The translations under genes and the position numbers were made by a program. Of a stretch of 64,000 nucleotides of DNA, positions 13,060 to 25,640 are shown piece after piece (the first letter of the stretch is position 1; each line of letters starts with the position of its first letter). Source of the DNA: Rhyzopertha dominica (Eukaryota > Arthropoda > Insecta > Coleoptera > Bostrichidae); the NCBI GenBank assembly GCA_025024175.1, contig QCXZ01000064.1, forward strand, positions 51,667,325 to 51,731,324, given 5' to 3'. Under the pieces are notes generated by a model, which was not told the origin of the DNA, did not search any database, and saw only the letters and a program-made list of their open reading frames with translations.

Positions 13060-13370
13060 AGCCTTTCCGCCTTCCAGTCAGGTTTTATGAAGTGTGACAG
13101 TAAATCGACAGCGTTGGGATTCTGACGTCTACACCATACTGATATTAATCGATTTTTCCAAAGCTTCGATATCATCGACCATCAAATTCTATTGACGAGG
13201 ATGAGCTGTTTTGGATAATGTGGGTTGACAGACACATAACATTAAAGCGATGCGTGGGGGATTATTTTGTGAACCAAAATTTGGATGAGCCTGTACTGGA
13301 GTCCAACGGGAATCGATTTTGGGGCCAGTGTTATTTTGTTTATATATTATTGATCTTCATACACACTATG
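13060..13370 (+). pseudogene. non-LTR retrotransposon reverse transcriptase fragment 1
   Basis: Broken plus-strand frames read SLSAFQSGFMKCDSKSTAL, then a segment resembling DFSKAxDIIDHQILL, and then GVQRESILGPVLF-LYIIDLH. These match the order of the QSGF..G.ST, DFSKAFD..DH and GV.QGS.LGP.LF.LYI.DL blocks of the reverse transcriptase domain of jockey/CR1-type LINEs. Several stop codons and at least one frameshift separate the blocks, and no FADD box follows. It is an old dead 5'-truncated copy. Confidence 0.8.
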
Positions 13371-13929
13371 AAGGTAATGCGCACTTTTACACTTCGGGAA
13401 AAATGAAAAAATCCTATTGCTTCTTAATACAACTGGGATTTTCTTGAATTCTATATTGACTTGTGTTTTTATTTATGACTTTGTTAAGCACTTCAGTATT
13501 AACGACCACGCATCTGTAAGTCAGCAACATAAAAATTAAGTTCCACTTATGGAATCTAAATTTAGGCAGCATTTAGGCAGCTGAAAAGATTTAAATGTTT
13601 TCTANTCGTGTCAATGTGGAATGACTTAGATAGTGTTTTAACTTGCGTATATAGGCGACCGTATTTTATGGTGCCCTCTGGTATAAAATATTTCATAATA
13701 TAATAGGTCATCAATGAACTAACCACTTCAACCACTGTTTTCATAAATTAATGAACATCTGATTTTCATTCAGTACAATTGCATTATTTGTTCTGTAGTT
13801 TTCCATTATTTTCATTTATATATTTGAGAATGAGCTATTTATGCTGTATGTTGACAAGGCAATATTTTGACATTTCGTGGAATTGTATATATATTCTTAT
13901 TATTTAGTATAATTAATGGTCGTTAAGAT

Positions 13930-14030
13930 TATTTTTTAATGTTTTAACAGGGATACCGACCTTTATTTAGCTTTAAGAATACTCTTTATATTCTAAACCA
14001 CCCTTCTTCAGGGTTGCTACAAATAATGTA
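13930..14030 (-). ncRNA. decayed hammerhead-like motif in a short repeat
   Basis: On the minus strand CTGAAGA (14011-14005) is followed by GGGTGG, a degraded interior, then AAAGGTC and GGT. The GGT can pair with ACC just before CTGAAGA. This is the layout of the better hammerhead candidates elsewhere in the window (54433-54480), but the GAAA core has changed (TAAAGGTC in place of GAAACGTC), so this copy should be inactive. Confidence 0.35.
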
Positions 14031-14129
14031 ATTACAATATAATATGGGTCGTTTTATAAAATTTACTTACAATATTTGAGATATCAACTTCAAAATGACA
14101 AGTTATTCTCTTCCTCAGAAGTAGCTCTG

Positions 14130-14172
14130 AAACTGGAGGAAGACACCGACGTGAGTGTCGAAACGTCAAGGT
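14130..14172 (+). ncRNA. hammerhead-like motif, degenerate
   Basis: On the plus strand, CTGGAGGA is followed by a perfect 5-bp hairpin GACAC/GTGTC (14142-14146 with 14155-14159) and then GAAACGTC, where ACGT is a palindrome and the next base is C. The first core block carries one extra G compared with CTGAGGA, and I cannot find a stem I, so activity is doubtful. Confidence 0.35.
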
Positions 14173-14624
14173 CTAATAACCAACGTGGGAACCAGCCCGG
14201 AAAACAACATGTCAAGGACGAAGCTCTTTTCTATAAACAAACGCTCTTGGTATATATTCATATGCATATACCTTTAAACGTCCAAATAACCAAAACTGTA
14301 GGTCAGAAAGACTCTGTATGCACAAAATTACTATATTAGACAGGGAAAAGCGATGAAAAAATATTTCAAGAAGCTAAAAATGTTGCAGTGGACTATTTCT
14401 CATATTGCCACCTTTAAGTTGTGTCCAAATACATTATGACAACTAACAGTGATTGTAACTTCCTTCTTCATATACCTACTTGGTATTCTAGTGCCCCATA
14501 GAAAAAGTGGTCAAATTTACCAGTCCCCTTTTATGTCTGAACAGCAACAGCAACAAAGGCCCAAAATGTAACTTTGCTAAGGCAAAGTGTTTTATAAAAA
14601 AAGACTATTCTCGTAGAATCGTAG

Positions 14625-14852
14625 TTAAACTGCGCCTTCTCCATACCCCTTAAATTGTGGTACCCACGTGCCTGAGCCAAAAATCTTTTTTAGATTGCTC
14701 TCCGTAGGTATAACCAATTTGACTGGGCTTATGCCCCTCAAGATCTCAAAGGGACGGTGAATAAATTTCGGTGTAGAATGACTGCGGGCCATCTCTAAAC
14801 GTCTAAGGGATAGGGCCGACGCCTGCCCAGGGGCTTTTATCCCTTCTATCAT
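14625..14852 (-). other. GC-richer open frame of 75 codons, unrecognised
   Basis: An open minus-strand frame of 75 codons in a patch of clearly higher GC than the flanks. Its product is basic and proline-containing (for example RRPFEILRG-like wording and KLVIPTESNLKK), with no signal peptide, membrane segment or motif I recognise. It could be a fragment of a transposon polyprotein or a diverged exon. No splice site or polyA signal fixes its ends. Confidence 0.2.
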
Positions 14853-15349
14853 TACACGAGTCAGCTAGGCGATAAATCTTGACCGCACGAGTCCCAAATG
14901 TATCCAAGGTACGAGGCATTTATTCAAGTGGTCACGACGCAACGGTCTTTTGGAAACAATAGCCTAAACAAAATTAGTATGATGACCGACGATTTTGCAG
15001 AGCTCTTATTCAACCATAAATCGGAAAAGTATTCGGCCGGACATATTTATTAATGTTGTTTGAAGGGAAGTTATAAACTAAACTTTTCTTTTATAGTAAC
15101 CCATCTAAATAGAATAAACACTGCGTATATTGCACGGTGTATCGCACCCTTGTTTGTAGAAAATTTTACAGAATATATTTTTCTTAATGAGAAATACTCT
15201 TGAATTGTTTCTGTTTTCACCTTTAGCCTTAACTCGACAAAGCGCGCATTATAAAATCTCTTTTATTTATCTGCAAAGTTACCAGTTTCTTTAAATGACA
15301 ACATTCAGTATTATTAGTTACTGTAATGAGAACTAACTATAAATGCATT

Positions 15350-15620
15350 CCTTTGTGTGCCTTTTAAATTTCCTTTTGCAGATCCATATTATAAATAAAG
15401 TAGTTATTCGAAGCGTGCGATATTTATACAGATCCCTTGCAAACTAAGGGTTCTGTTTAGACAGGCTTCTCTTCGTACCGGCGCCGGCGTTCAAATGGAA
15501 ACCACAGCGAGGACTTGTTGTAATTATAAATAGCATCATATAATGCCTCCTCTTGTGATCGCAGCAGTTTATTAACATAGTAGCACTCCGCACACACGGA
15601 ATCAAGATAACATTAGCAGA
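15350..15620. other. GC-elevated unique island
   Basis: Unique sequence including a CGGCGCCGGCG core near 15480, without an open frame or terminal repeats. Candidate conserved non-coding element by composition alone. Confidence 0.3.
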
Positions 15621-15812
15621 AATACAATTAAATAACCTAAAAATATTTTATTTTGAATACGCCATGTGCTTTACGATCTTCATCAAATAACTTGAAGGTC
15701 GCTTCTAACTTGACAGTAGTTGTGCATGCTACTATGCTTTAAGAAAGAGCATATTTTAGGCCATTATACATTTAATAACATCTGTTTCCATCTAAATTGC
15801 AAATGTGGTGAG

Positions 15813-16063
15813 CAGTGGCGTAGCCAGAAAATTAACTTGGGGGGCATGGCTCCAAACACAAGAAAAAAAGTACAAACAAGAAAAAACAGAAGAGGTGTGA
15901 CTTAAATTTTAATGTTTAATTTACTAAAATATTTATTATACAACAAACCAATAGTTTGCAACAAATGTGTACCGTTAATTGTAAAAAAGCTGCTATTCCA
16001 TTATCAAAATAATTTAGTTCCTGGGGAGGAACCCCTCCGCCGCCCCCCTTGGCTACGCCACTG
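15813..16063. mobile_element. hAT-type MITE, 251 bp
   Basis: Both ends carry CAGTGGCGTAGCCA as a 14-bp terminal inverted repeat, each followed inward by a GGGGGG-rich segment. The flanking 8-bp duplication GTGGTGAG (15805-15812 and 16064-16071) is perfect. No coding capacity. The intact duplication suggests a fairly recent insertion. Confidence 0.95.
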
Positions 16064-16239
16064 GTGGTGAGACATAGTGAAACTGAAATTCCTGATGGCT
16101 GCAGGCAATGTTAACAGCAAGGTATTCATAAGGAGAAACAAAACCTATTGCCCACAATGTGCAGCATAGATAAAAACTTGAAAATGACTGGACGTGTAAT
16201 GTTTGTACTTCCGAAATCGGCTGCCAATAAAGCTCAAGC

Positions 16240-16460
16240 TCATGATGCATTAGTTGTCATCTACGTGAACTACGCAACTTGCTTTAAGCAATCGTCAGCT
16301 GCTGTGCGATTATTAAAAAGGAACAAATAGAAATCCTACAAAATACACTTTCTTCGTGAGCTAAATTATGATGGTCCTGACAGAAGGAAGCAGTTTTATA
16401 TGATGATGATGGACATGGCCAATGATAATCAAAATTTTGTAAGAATAAGGAAGAACAAGA
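16240..16460 (+). pseudogene. possible Tc1/mariner-like transposase fragment
   Basis: Plus-strand translation contains VRLLKRN, a stop, then a block reading FLRELNYDGPDRRKQF followed by MANDNQNF. A helix of the form L-x-x-L/D-x-x-D/R-R-x-x-F-C before the catalytic F-x-D-E is typical of the middle of mariner-group transposases. The acidic catalytic residue that should follow is not visible, and stops interrupt the frame. Assignment rests on one block, so it is tentative. Confidence 0.4.
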
Positions 16461-17183
16461 TACCATTATATGCAATAATCCTATGGAAAAGTCAGAAAAA
16501 GAATTGAAACAGACCTAAGCAATATGGATGGAAATACGTATGGCGACACACCAGTATAAGAACAAATAATGGCAGAATAAGGGAACAATCACAAAACGGA
16601 ACTGACACCACACTCTGGTGAAAAGAAAAAATCAAGTGGTAAACAATAAAATCACACAAACAACTTTCCACCCTGCAGGAGAGCTAGCGCAGTACTTAGT
16701 CAAATAACTCAAGAAGTAACAAATGATAACCTAAGGCAGAAATATCCTTCAAACAAACACATATCACTCGCACAGCAATAGCGGAACTCTTAGATGGCAG
16801 AACGATCGTACAACATGAACAAATACTTGGGACACGTGTAAAGGAGAGAGACAGACCTTAAGGAAGGCCTGGCAGCTAAGCGGACACACGAAAAGGAGGA
16901 AGACCGTGCTTTACAAGAGAACATAGGCAAGAACATAGAATAGCTAGAAATAACACGGAACAAGAAATTAATCCAGCGGCACTGAAATGGACCAATGCTG
17001 TCGACAGCACCAAAAAAAATATTCAAAGAATAAGAATGTACCCATATAACTTTCTCACTCCAGTCCTTATGTTTCCTTAACATGCGCTAGGCAGTGGCTC
17101 TATTAGCAACCAGCATGTACCCCGTAGACGACCAGCCCGCGGTATATCAGGGTATGGCAGAAACACTGACCGTACGCTGGTTT

Positions 17184-17209
17184 AATCAATCAATCAATCA
17201 ATCAATCAA
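17184..17209. repeat. (AATC)n microsatellite
   Basis: About six uninterrupted AATC units. Confidence 0.95.
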
Positions 17210-19063
17210 CGTTTCATTTTCTGAACAGCCACTTTTTGCCTAAATGGCTTAGTAAACGACATAACTAGTACTACTAGTCTAGTGAAAAACCTCACCGGAA
17301 TTATGGAACGGCACACATAGTTAATGGAAATAGCGACACATTTTTAATAACGTCTTCCCTGGTCGGTGGATAGGGCGAAGGGCAGCTTGTTAGGTCGCCT
17401 AATTAAGTGCATTGCATTTCTTCTTGTGTTGTTTATTCGTAAATATGATTTTTGACAAAACAAATTGTCAAATTGTACTAAATAAACACCAAGTCATTTC
17501 AAGGATGAAAGTAGCAATACAAATCCACAAAAATTGCATCGTCCAAATTGTCTCAGCGAATTGTATAGGCAATCTTTCCGGCATGACTTGCGCGAATAAA
17601 ATGATCCAGTATGGGAATTTATCCTTACACATTTCATTTTATGACCATACTGGGATATGGTGTGTTAAAATTTCCCAAAAAGTGGGTGCCCACTCACATC
17701 AAAAGGATTAGAAGCCACGACTGATCGATTCCGTAAGCCTGCATCAAATATAAAACCATAAAAGCGCTTAAAATATCAATTATTCCATTCAATGCAAATT
17801 TTGGGACTAGGGTATAAGGCAACAATAAAAGCTGTATTTAACAACATGTATAGTTAGTGCGCTACCTGTTGCTCAATACTTAATGTGACGGCTGAAAAAT
17901 TATGGAAAACCTATTACAAAGTGAAGAACCTAGCAAGTCTATTTTTGCTTATTGAATAAGTTAAGTGGAATAGAGATAGTAATAGCTGCAATAAATAAAT
18001 CTTAGATGTCAGAAATTGAGTATCTACATAAAAGCTGGGCGAAATTATAACTTCTCTAGTAAACAAGCTTTCATGTAGATTGCCGGGGTCACTAGTTTAA
18101 AGTGTGACAGGCATTTTGCCAATTACAACTAACGTAAAAGATTTCGCGAGGACAAGCTGTTTCTATGCGGTCTTCCTTTCTATTGTGTACATGTGTTAGT
18201 TTAGTGCAAAGATAGTATTTTAGACAGTGTCTATAATATTTTTAAGTAAAACTTCTACATAAAGGTATATTCGAAATAGAAATTTTAGGAAAAAGTAGTA
18301 CTTTTTCGCAGAGCCAAATTACATAGTAGGATTCCTAATTTTCTTCAATGGAGAGGTGCTTTTCAAGAATTACATAAAAAAACTAGTATTGAATCGGCTG
18401 AATATACTGATGGATATCTTGTAGAACAATTTCTGAGCTAATAGGGTGTGGTCCAGCGGTTAAAAAAAATTGTCCATAAATTGTTTTACAAGATAACCAG
18501 ACCGGCCATGAAAGCCTACCAGTTTTGATATACTTATGGATGTTTCAAACAACACATTTAAGTTTTTTATGCTATTACAACACTCAAAATGTACATTATT
18601 TAGTATATGGCGTCGCTTCATTACTACATGAGTACAGCTTTGTAATTAGAATAGGTATCTATACTATTTTAATCGGGTTTTATTTTTAACAATTCATAAT
18701 ATAGTATAACCAAGATCTCCAATATTTTTACAACCTTACCTTCACCTATGAAGAAGAATCTTCAACGCACTTGTAGATGGCTCAATCCGGAAATAGAGTT
18801 GGGGCACGCCATCAAGTTTCCGAGAGCGCAATAAAAAGTGACAGTAAAGTTTCCACACGCCTCGCACGAAATAAATTGCTGTATGAAATGTCAATCTCGA
18901 AAATGGCTTATATTATGTCTTTCCCAAACTACTCTTCCAGTCGTAAATTTAAACCGTTGAAGGAATACGGCGTACTGTAGGCGGTGTTCAAGAACGGAAT
19001 GTCAAAGTAGAGCGGATGGTTCGGTTCAGATTTGGAGTAGACGAAAAGGGTGCGAATACATTT
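17210..19063. other. gene-free stretch
   Basis: No supported gene. The 99-codon frame at 17412-17711 has no recognisable domain, and its first codons lie in AT-rich sequence without signals. Confidence 0.5.
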
Positions 19064-19145
19064 GACGCGGGTGAACCCACGACCTTAGCAATATTTCGAG
19101 GTGATACACGTGGCAGGCATATACGCTATCCATTCGCTTTCGGCC
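19064..19145 (-). repeat. tRNA-Gly-like SINE relic
   Basis: On the minus strand TAGCGTATATG (19128-19118) fits the RNA polymerase III A box. It is followed by CCTGCCACG, the wording of a tRNA-Gly(GCC) anticodon loop, and then by a B-box-like GTGGGTTCAC (19080-19071). The spacing between boxes is about 40 bases. The B box has a mismatch and no cloverleaf forms, so this is a decayed tRNA-derived SINE head rather than a tRNA gene. Confidence 0.5.
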
Positions 19146-22100
19146 TTTGAACCGTAAACCCAGTATGACATAAATTTAGTGAACGCATTTCAGAAGCTGA
19201 TACCTTATATTTGCGCTACATTTGATATTCATTACATTGTTCTTCTATAATACGTTCTTACTGCACTATTTCAATATTTGCTCACAATATTTCCAATAGT
19301 CTAAAAATCCGTGGTGTATAAGAGGGGTCCGACGAGTCCAGACACGTTGAGTTGAAATTGTTTGTACATTTTTATGTATAAAAATAATAACAAAACTTTA
19401 GGACCTATTCTAGTAGTTTACGTGTAACAAAAAGGTAAAAAAAATTGAAGACCGCCTCTTCGGATCCAGATTCTAAACACGCCATTGCCACTGATTACAG
19501 ATTACATAAGATTTCAAGAGGTTACACAGAGATACATGTAATCATTAAATATTCGTGAAACTTACTATAGATTACACCAATTTATTCGGTATTGAAGCGA
19601 TTACACAGTGATTACTGTGGTGTCGGTGTAGTAAAAAAACATATAAATAGACTTAGGGAGCAAACTGAGCCACTTGATGGAAATAGGCTGCCCAACAACT
19701 CCTCCATTGCAGTTTTGTACCTGATTACTTATTACACGGTCACAAAAATCATTGTGTAGCAGGACTTTTTAAATACGTTTGAAAGAGAAAAAAGAACTGA
19801 TTCTTAATAAAAACTTGTTCTGCAGCACGTGCCAGTCATGATATAGCGTGTATATTTTATTTTACAAAGAAAAATTTTGAGATCAAATGTATGTGAGTGC
19901 CTTTATTGAAATGAATGGAGCGATATAGTGAACGTAATTTGCCACACTTTTGACTTAGTCGTACCTTGCTTCTCACAATGCTTCTTTTAAATGCTTGCAT
20001 AAAATGTAATCCAAAATTTCAGGTTACATATTAAAAAGTGTACCTTCAATAAGAACATTAATTCTCCAATCACATCAGTTGCAAATTAGTCAAATAAAAT
20101 AGGCACTCCTAAAAAGCAGACTTTTGTTGCAGAAAAAGAAGTAGTTATTTATCTGTATCCGAAGCAATATCAATTGTTACAAAAACACGTCAACTGAATT
20201 CAGGTCATAGTACATACAAAACGCTTCATACAGTGGGAGTGTTCTGTTTTGATTGCGATATATTTTGTTTCAGTCAAGCAGGAGAAACCTGTCCCCCATA
20301 TACGAAATCGTAAAGTTTTTCACTGTTAAAAAATATCCAATTGGTAGAAATACGGTTGAAGTACTAGTGGAGTGCGTGAGTATTGCGCGCTATTCTATTC
20401 TATGAAGCACTATTAATGTGAATGATTGATAATTCAGTACGGTTCATTTGCTACTCAACTAACCAAGGCAGCTCAGTATTCTCAGGGTACCCATCCCACA
20501 GCAAAATTGTTTTTGTGTAATATTTCTCAAATGTTTCCTCTTTGTTAACAAAAGTGTGTTGGGTGAAGTAAATGAAAGGCATCATAGTAGTTATTCGGAA
20601 AGGCTTCTATATACTTCTAAAAACTAAAGCTTTTGCGTCAAAATTTACAAGAACGACGGTCTCAAATAATCTTAAAACGAACTAACAACAAACACAAAAC
20701 ATAGGTATTATACATCTGGCAGCTTTTAGCAAAAGCGGTGAAAAAACAATGTTTCTTACAGATATCTACCTAAACAATGTGAAGAAATATCGTGGAAGGA
20801 TGGCGACAGTTTTTTAACAGCATATTTTCAATAGAATGAATACAACATTTTGGGCTTAAGAAAACCCCATCGCAATTCACAAAGGCGAAAACAAGCATGC
20901 TTTTGCTTCATTACGTTGTTTGTGACATCACTCTAACATAATACAGGTACGACTGACTTCCAAGGCAATGAAAAAGAAAAAAGCTGATGATTTCCTCCAT
21001 ATATTTAAGTCTACCTATGTGTTTTAAAAAAAGATTGTGCTCACCCTACTTCCTGTACAGTTATTGTAATTCGCTGCTTAGAACATAGTAATTCTCTATT
21101 GTCTCGTGCCGTTCTACACCCCGGTATGCCATATTTTGGCTACTGAATCTATAAATCTTGTGGTACTAAATCAGCAGAAAAGAAGGATTGCAGTAGGCAA
21201 TGCAAGAGACATGACATACTAGACCAAAAATAACTTTGTAAGGCAATAAAAAAAATCATAATGTTTTTGAAGAACTTGTCTAAATACCAAATAAGGTGTA
21301 ATGTAAGCTTAATTTCTTTATGTGTTTGCATGTATTGTGACCAGTGGCGGTTGAAGGACGTCGCCCTCCCAAAAAGGATTAAATTCTTTTAATATGTAAC
21401 ATTTATATGTACTACGTCGCATATTGTGTTTACTTTCCGTACTAAANCTAGTCTTTCTATTTTTTGCACCCAATGGTTTTGTACAGTTGCTATGATGTGT
21501 TGTTGCCATGGTTACCGCACCATTTCACTCGAATATTTATTACATATGGACATTTTAGACTCTGTGCTGTGCGTTCACAGTCTGTATCACAGCATATTTG
21601 GTACGAAGGTATGCAAAACAACGTTGCACCTTCTGCATTTGCTACAAATGTTTGAGAATATAATAAATAATTCAAAGTAATAATGAAATCAGGAATACCT
21701 CCACTTAGGTTCCGAACAAACGATTCGGAAGCGTCCCTGATTTTACCGGCGAATTCAAATTTTTACGGATTGCCGATACGTGGCGCCCCATGTGTGTGGT
21801 GTTAATTTTTGTATAAGTTAAACACAAGGTGACACANTTTCCTTTTTACTGGTTAAACGTTAAGTTTTATTTTCATTTCAAGTTGTATAACTACAAACAC
21901 CAACCATTTATTCAGTTTATCGCCATAAGTATAAAATTACCGTATAATAACAATGGCTATCGTAATTTAACAATTAAGAAGCTTTTATTCGTTTTTCTTC
22001 CCTAAGCGACCTTAAATTTCGCCAAACCGAATGTTTAACAACGAATTTAGCAAAACTCAAGCTATGATGAGCTCAAAAACGCTTAAAAAGTTATTGAAAC

Positions 22101-23759
22101 TTGTAAAACAGTACTAAATTTAAATATTGGAGCACCTAACCTTATCCGTCTTGTAACTGTTCAGAGTATATTGAAAGTTTATATAACATATTCCTATGTC
22201 ACGTCCTCCTACTGCATGATCATTATTATGTGTTTTATTTTAAATAAGACGATAAAAAAATGTAAACATCGTACACTTATAAGTTGCTGCCATCTACCGG
22301 TGTCATTTGAAACCCTTATCGTCCTCTTTCTAAAAGAGGGCCATTTTGTAGCGTGACAGTTGGCATAGTTCGTACCTAACCCTTTTAATTCGAGTTATCC
22401 GTAAGTGAAATACTGAAAATATATTGGATCCAGTAATAATTTGCTACAAAATAAACCATATATCGTTTATAACCCTTACGTCAACCCAGGCCATTAATAG
22501 TACATTTTTTATAAATCTTTGCTATTATCATTAACTATATAAGTATTTAGCAAAATTTCCGTTTAATGTTATTAAATGAAAGAAAATGCGGCGGCAACTT
22601 TGTCAGTAACTGGGGACTTTTAAGAGGAAAATGACTACAAACCAAGGGTTTGGTGCACAGTATCCCATAGTTAAAAAATTAATAGCTGTTTTATATTGCA
22701 ATATTATTATAATATAGAGGTGATGTTATTTAAATATTTTGAAGACTAAAATTGCCATGTTTTAACGTGGGGGGAAATGTGTAGTACTGAGCCACTGAGG
22801 TTTCCGGTGAAACATAGGGGCATATTATTGTCAGGTTAATTTATCTTCGCTACAAATAGGCTGCAAATTACCTTAAGGTCGTCGTCCAAATACTTTTTGG
22901 TCAAAAGATGGAGCACGAGTTGTTATCTGTCCATGGTGAGCAGCTTACCTACGAATTTTAACGCTCATTGGGGCAAATAGGGACATCTTGCTATATGCTT
23001 CCTGTATATTCTGATGTTGGCACTGTTGCTATATGCTGTTTGGTAGATATATAAATAAGAAACGGCAATTGGTGCCTTATTTAAGTATTCGTTTATTTTG
23101 TGATAGACACACTATATAGACACTCTTATTAAATGAGCGCGTAAGTTATTTTTTTATAACTACAAATTAAGACGCCATGTACAATAGATAACTATTGTAA
23201 GAAAGTTTGCTTTGAAGGAACAAATATGAAAGTCCGACATGAATATAAATGAAAAATATTTATATATTATGAAATTTTGTATGGCATACATAAAATTAAT
23301 TTGAATTTTTGAGAATTCATTATGCCATTCACACATCAGAACAGTAGAATTAAGAAAGTAAACTTTAGCCATTATGTTCTATATAAACAGTTTCCTTAAT
23401 AAATTACAAATGATTTTTTGTTACTGTCAATGGTTCAGAAAAACAGCTGGTATTTTATTTTATCAATTGGGCTCTTCCTATTGAAACAAAAACTGTAGTA
23501 GAAATCTAACTGCTGCTGCAACTACTCGTTCAATATACATTTCCACTGCGTGGTACACTGAACCAATTTTCTATATACATATGTAATGATATTTATTATT
23601 AAAAAGTTTTCCACCGTAGGACACACTTCCGTGAACACCGTATATTTAAACACTGTGACTACGTTAAAGTTACCAGTGCTCGCTATGCTACGTTATAAGT
23701 CTAATTTCCCAGTAGTTGGCAAAAATACATATTCATCCAAATCCAAGTATGAGCAATGT
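19146..23759. other. gene-free stretch
   Basis: About 4.6 kb of AT-rich sequence without a supported gene. CAGTGGCGG at about 21342 resembles a hAT terminus, but I find no partner end or target duplication. Short overlapping frames at 21318-21680 on both strands are chance. Confidence 0.5.
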
Positions 23760-24240
23760 CGGGGGATGTAATTCAATAAAGAGCGAATTCCTAACTCACT
23801 TCGTTTACTGTCGCGGAACGGTTTGCAAATAATCAACGGAGAGTACAGTAAAACACAAGCGGGAGTTTGCAAACTCACATGAATATTCAAGAAGTTAGTC
23901 GGCGTAATCCGTCAAGATCTTTACGGACGTTATTGCCATATAAAGAGAATTAAACTTTACTTAGGCCGGTATTTACGCGAAATATACTAAATGGTTTATT
24001 TAGAGACGCCATAATTTCATTAAAATAGTTAATCCTGCCCGTACATTTTCGCGATGCTTCATTCTGTCCCGATTTTAATTTATTCAATTTAAGGCGAGTC
24101 CTTCGAGGGTAATTTATTTAGTCCGAACCGGGGTAATGGTTTTAGATGAGATGTCTCTCAGACGGCAAGTTTTCAGCTTTTTGTAGCCTTGTGCATCGGT
24201 TCCAAGCCAAAATTGCTTTAATAACAGGCCGCAACACGGA
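23760..24240. other. GC-elevated unique island, candidate conserved non-coding element
   Basis: Nearly 500 bases of unique, CpG-containing sequence with homeodomain-type words (TAATTTATT, TTAATTTATT) and no open frame or repeat. Composition differs sharply from the AT-rich sequence on both sides. It is a candidate intronic enhancer by context only. Confidence 0.35.
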
Positions 24241-24659
24241 TATTAGTAGCTATAAAATCATTTCGTGTCTTATTTGTTCTCAACATGTGTTTGGGCACAG
24301 CACAATACAATGATCTCGATCGAGTACCACTTTAATTCCAGTTGCGGATATTGAACCTTTAACGACAATTTCATAGAATAACTGGTTGTAGCGATCCCAA
24401 GATGGTCTTCCAAAAAGACAAGTGACCTCCCAACAAGCAAAACTATATTTTATAGTTTTCAAATAATAGAGCGTATATACCTTATTGTTCTTTTATTATT
24501 GTTGCCTGGGAGCTTTTTTTTGCTTTATAAGGTTTTCCCTTACGAGTATTCAACTTCAATACATTTAATTTTTATATACTCTAGTGTTAAGAACGTTTTA
24601 ACAGCAAAATTATGAAACAGTGTTAAGGATTGTTTTATATTCGTTGTATAAACTATTAC

Positions 24660-25640
24660 AGAACTTTTTATAAAACAATTTTCTCAGCGGGAACACATTA
24701 TTTTATAAAGAGTTTGAAAATGTGCTACTCGTCACTGAATTTTCATCTTGTGAACATCTATAAATCTATCTTGTTAAGGCTTGATTCGAGCATGTAAAAA
24801 ACAGTTTTGCTGTATAGGTAATTCTTGTATGATAAATGTGTTTTATAAAACGGAACCCATATCGTTGTCCCGATTTTAATCACATGTATGGTCGCCGTTG
24901 TGTAAAGCAAACTAAAAATATTTTTTTTAAAAAAGATAGTGTACAGCAATTGTGTTTATAAAGGAATTTGATTATAAATTGAGGTTCATACACACTAGAG
25001 ATATGTCTAAGGTTACAAAAGATTAAAAAGATTTATTTATATTTTTCAAGTATTTATTTTAAATTGATGAAATACTTATTAGTTTTGAAGCGCTTAAAAA
25101 TTTTGTATAGATATATATGTAGGTATATATTTCATAGAAACTTTTGTTTGGCAGAGGATAATCATGTGGCTACAAAGTCAACACTACGCATATTTTATAG
25201 CATCTGGTATGGTATATATCTGGGTCTGAGGACATGTTTTATTTTGCAGAAAAGGTTGCACACTTTAACAAACCATTAAGAAATGAAATCTTTCTCCACC
25301 AAATCAGTTATAACACTGAAAAGTCCCTTTGTAGTCGCTGAATGCAACAGAATTGTTGCATAATAGTAATACGGCTACATTTATAAAACCATTTATAATA
25401 AATTGCTATAAAACTGTTTTATAACTAATATATAATAATTTTTGTAACAGCTCAGTAACTATTTATAAAACTGTGCTGCGACACCTACTAAAGCCAGTAT
25501 ATAATACTGTATAACACCAAAATGTTTTGTAAAGCTGCGCCTTTTTGCGTCTTTAAGCATTCTACAAACATTGTGGTAGTGTTTACAGGAGTGCCGTTGT
25601 TTTATAAAATTGTTTTATAAACGTTTGTCTGGCTAATATA
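24660..25640. repeat. cluster of TTTTATAAA palindromes
   Basis: The near-palindrome TTTTATAAA(AC) recurs at about 24667, 24702, 24841, 25378, 25415, 25462, 25598 and 25611 within 1 kb. The spacing is irregular and I see no terminal repeats, so it could be remains of several copies of one short AT-rich element. Confidence 0.4.

Noticed and set aside
21342..21370. CAGTGGCGG-type hAT terminus
   Set aside because: No inverted partner end and no 8-bp duplication found; at most a lone end.
21808..21818. TGGCGCCCC resembling an LTR-retrotransposon primer binding site
   Set aside because: No LTR upstream, no gag or pol wording downstream, and a single 8-base word is weak.
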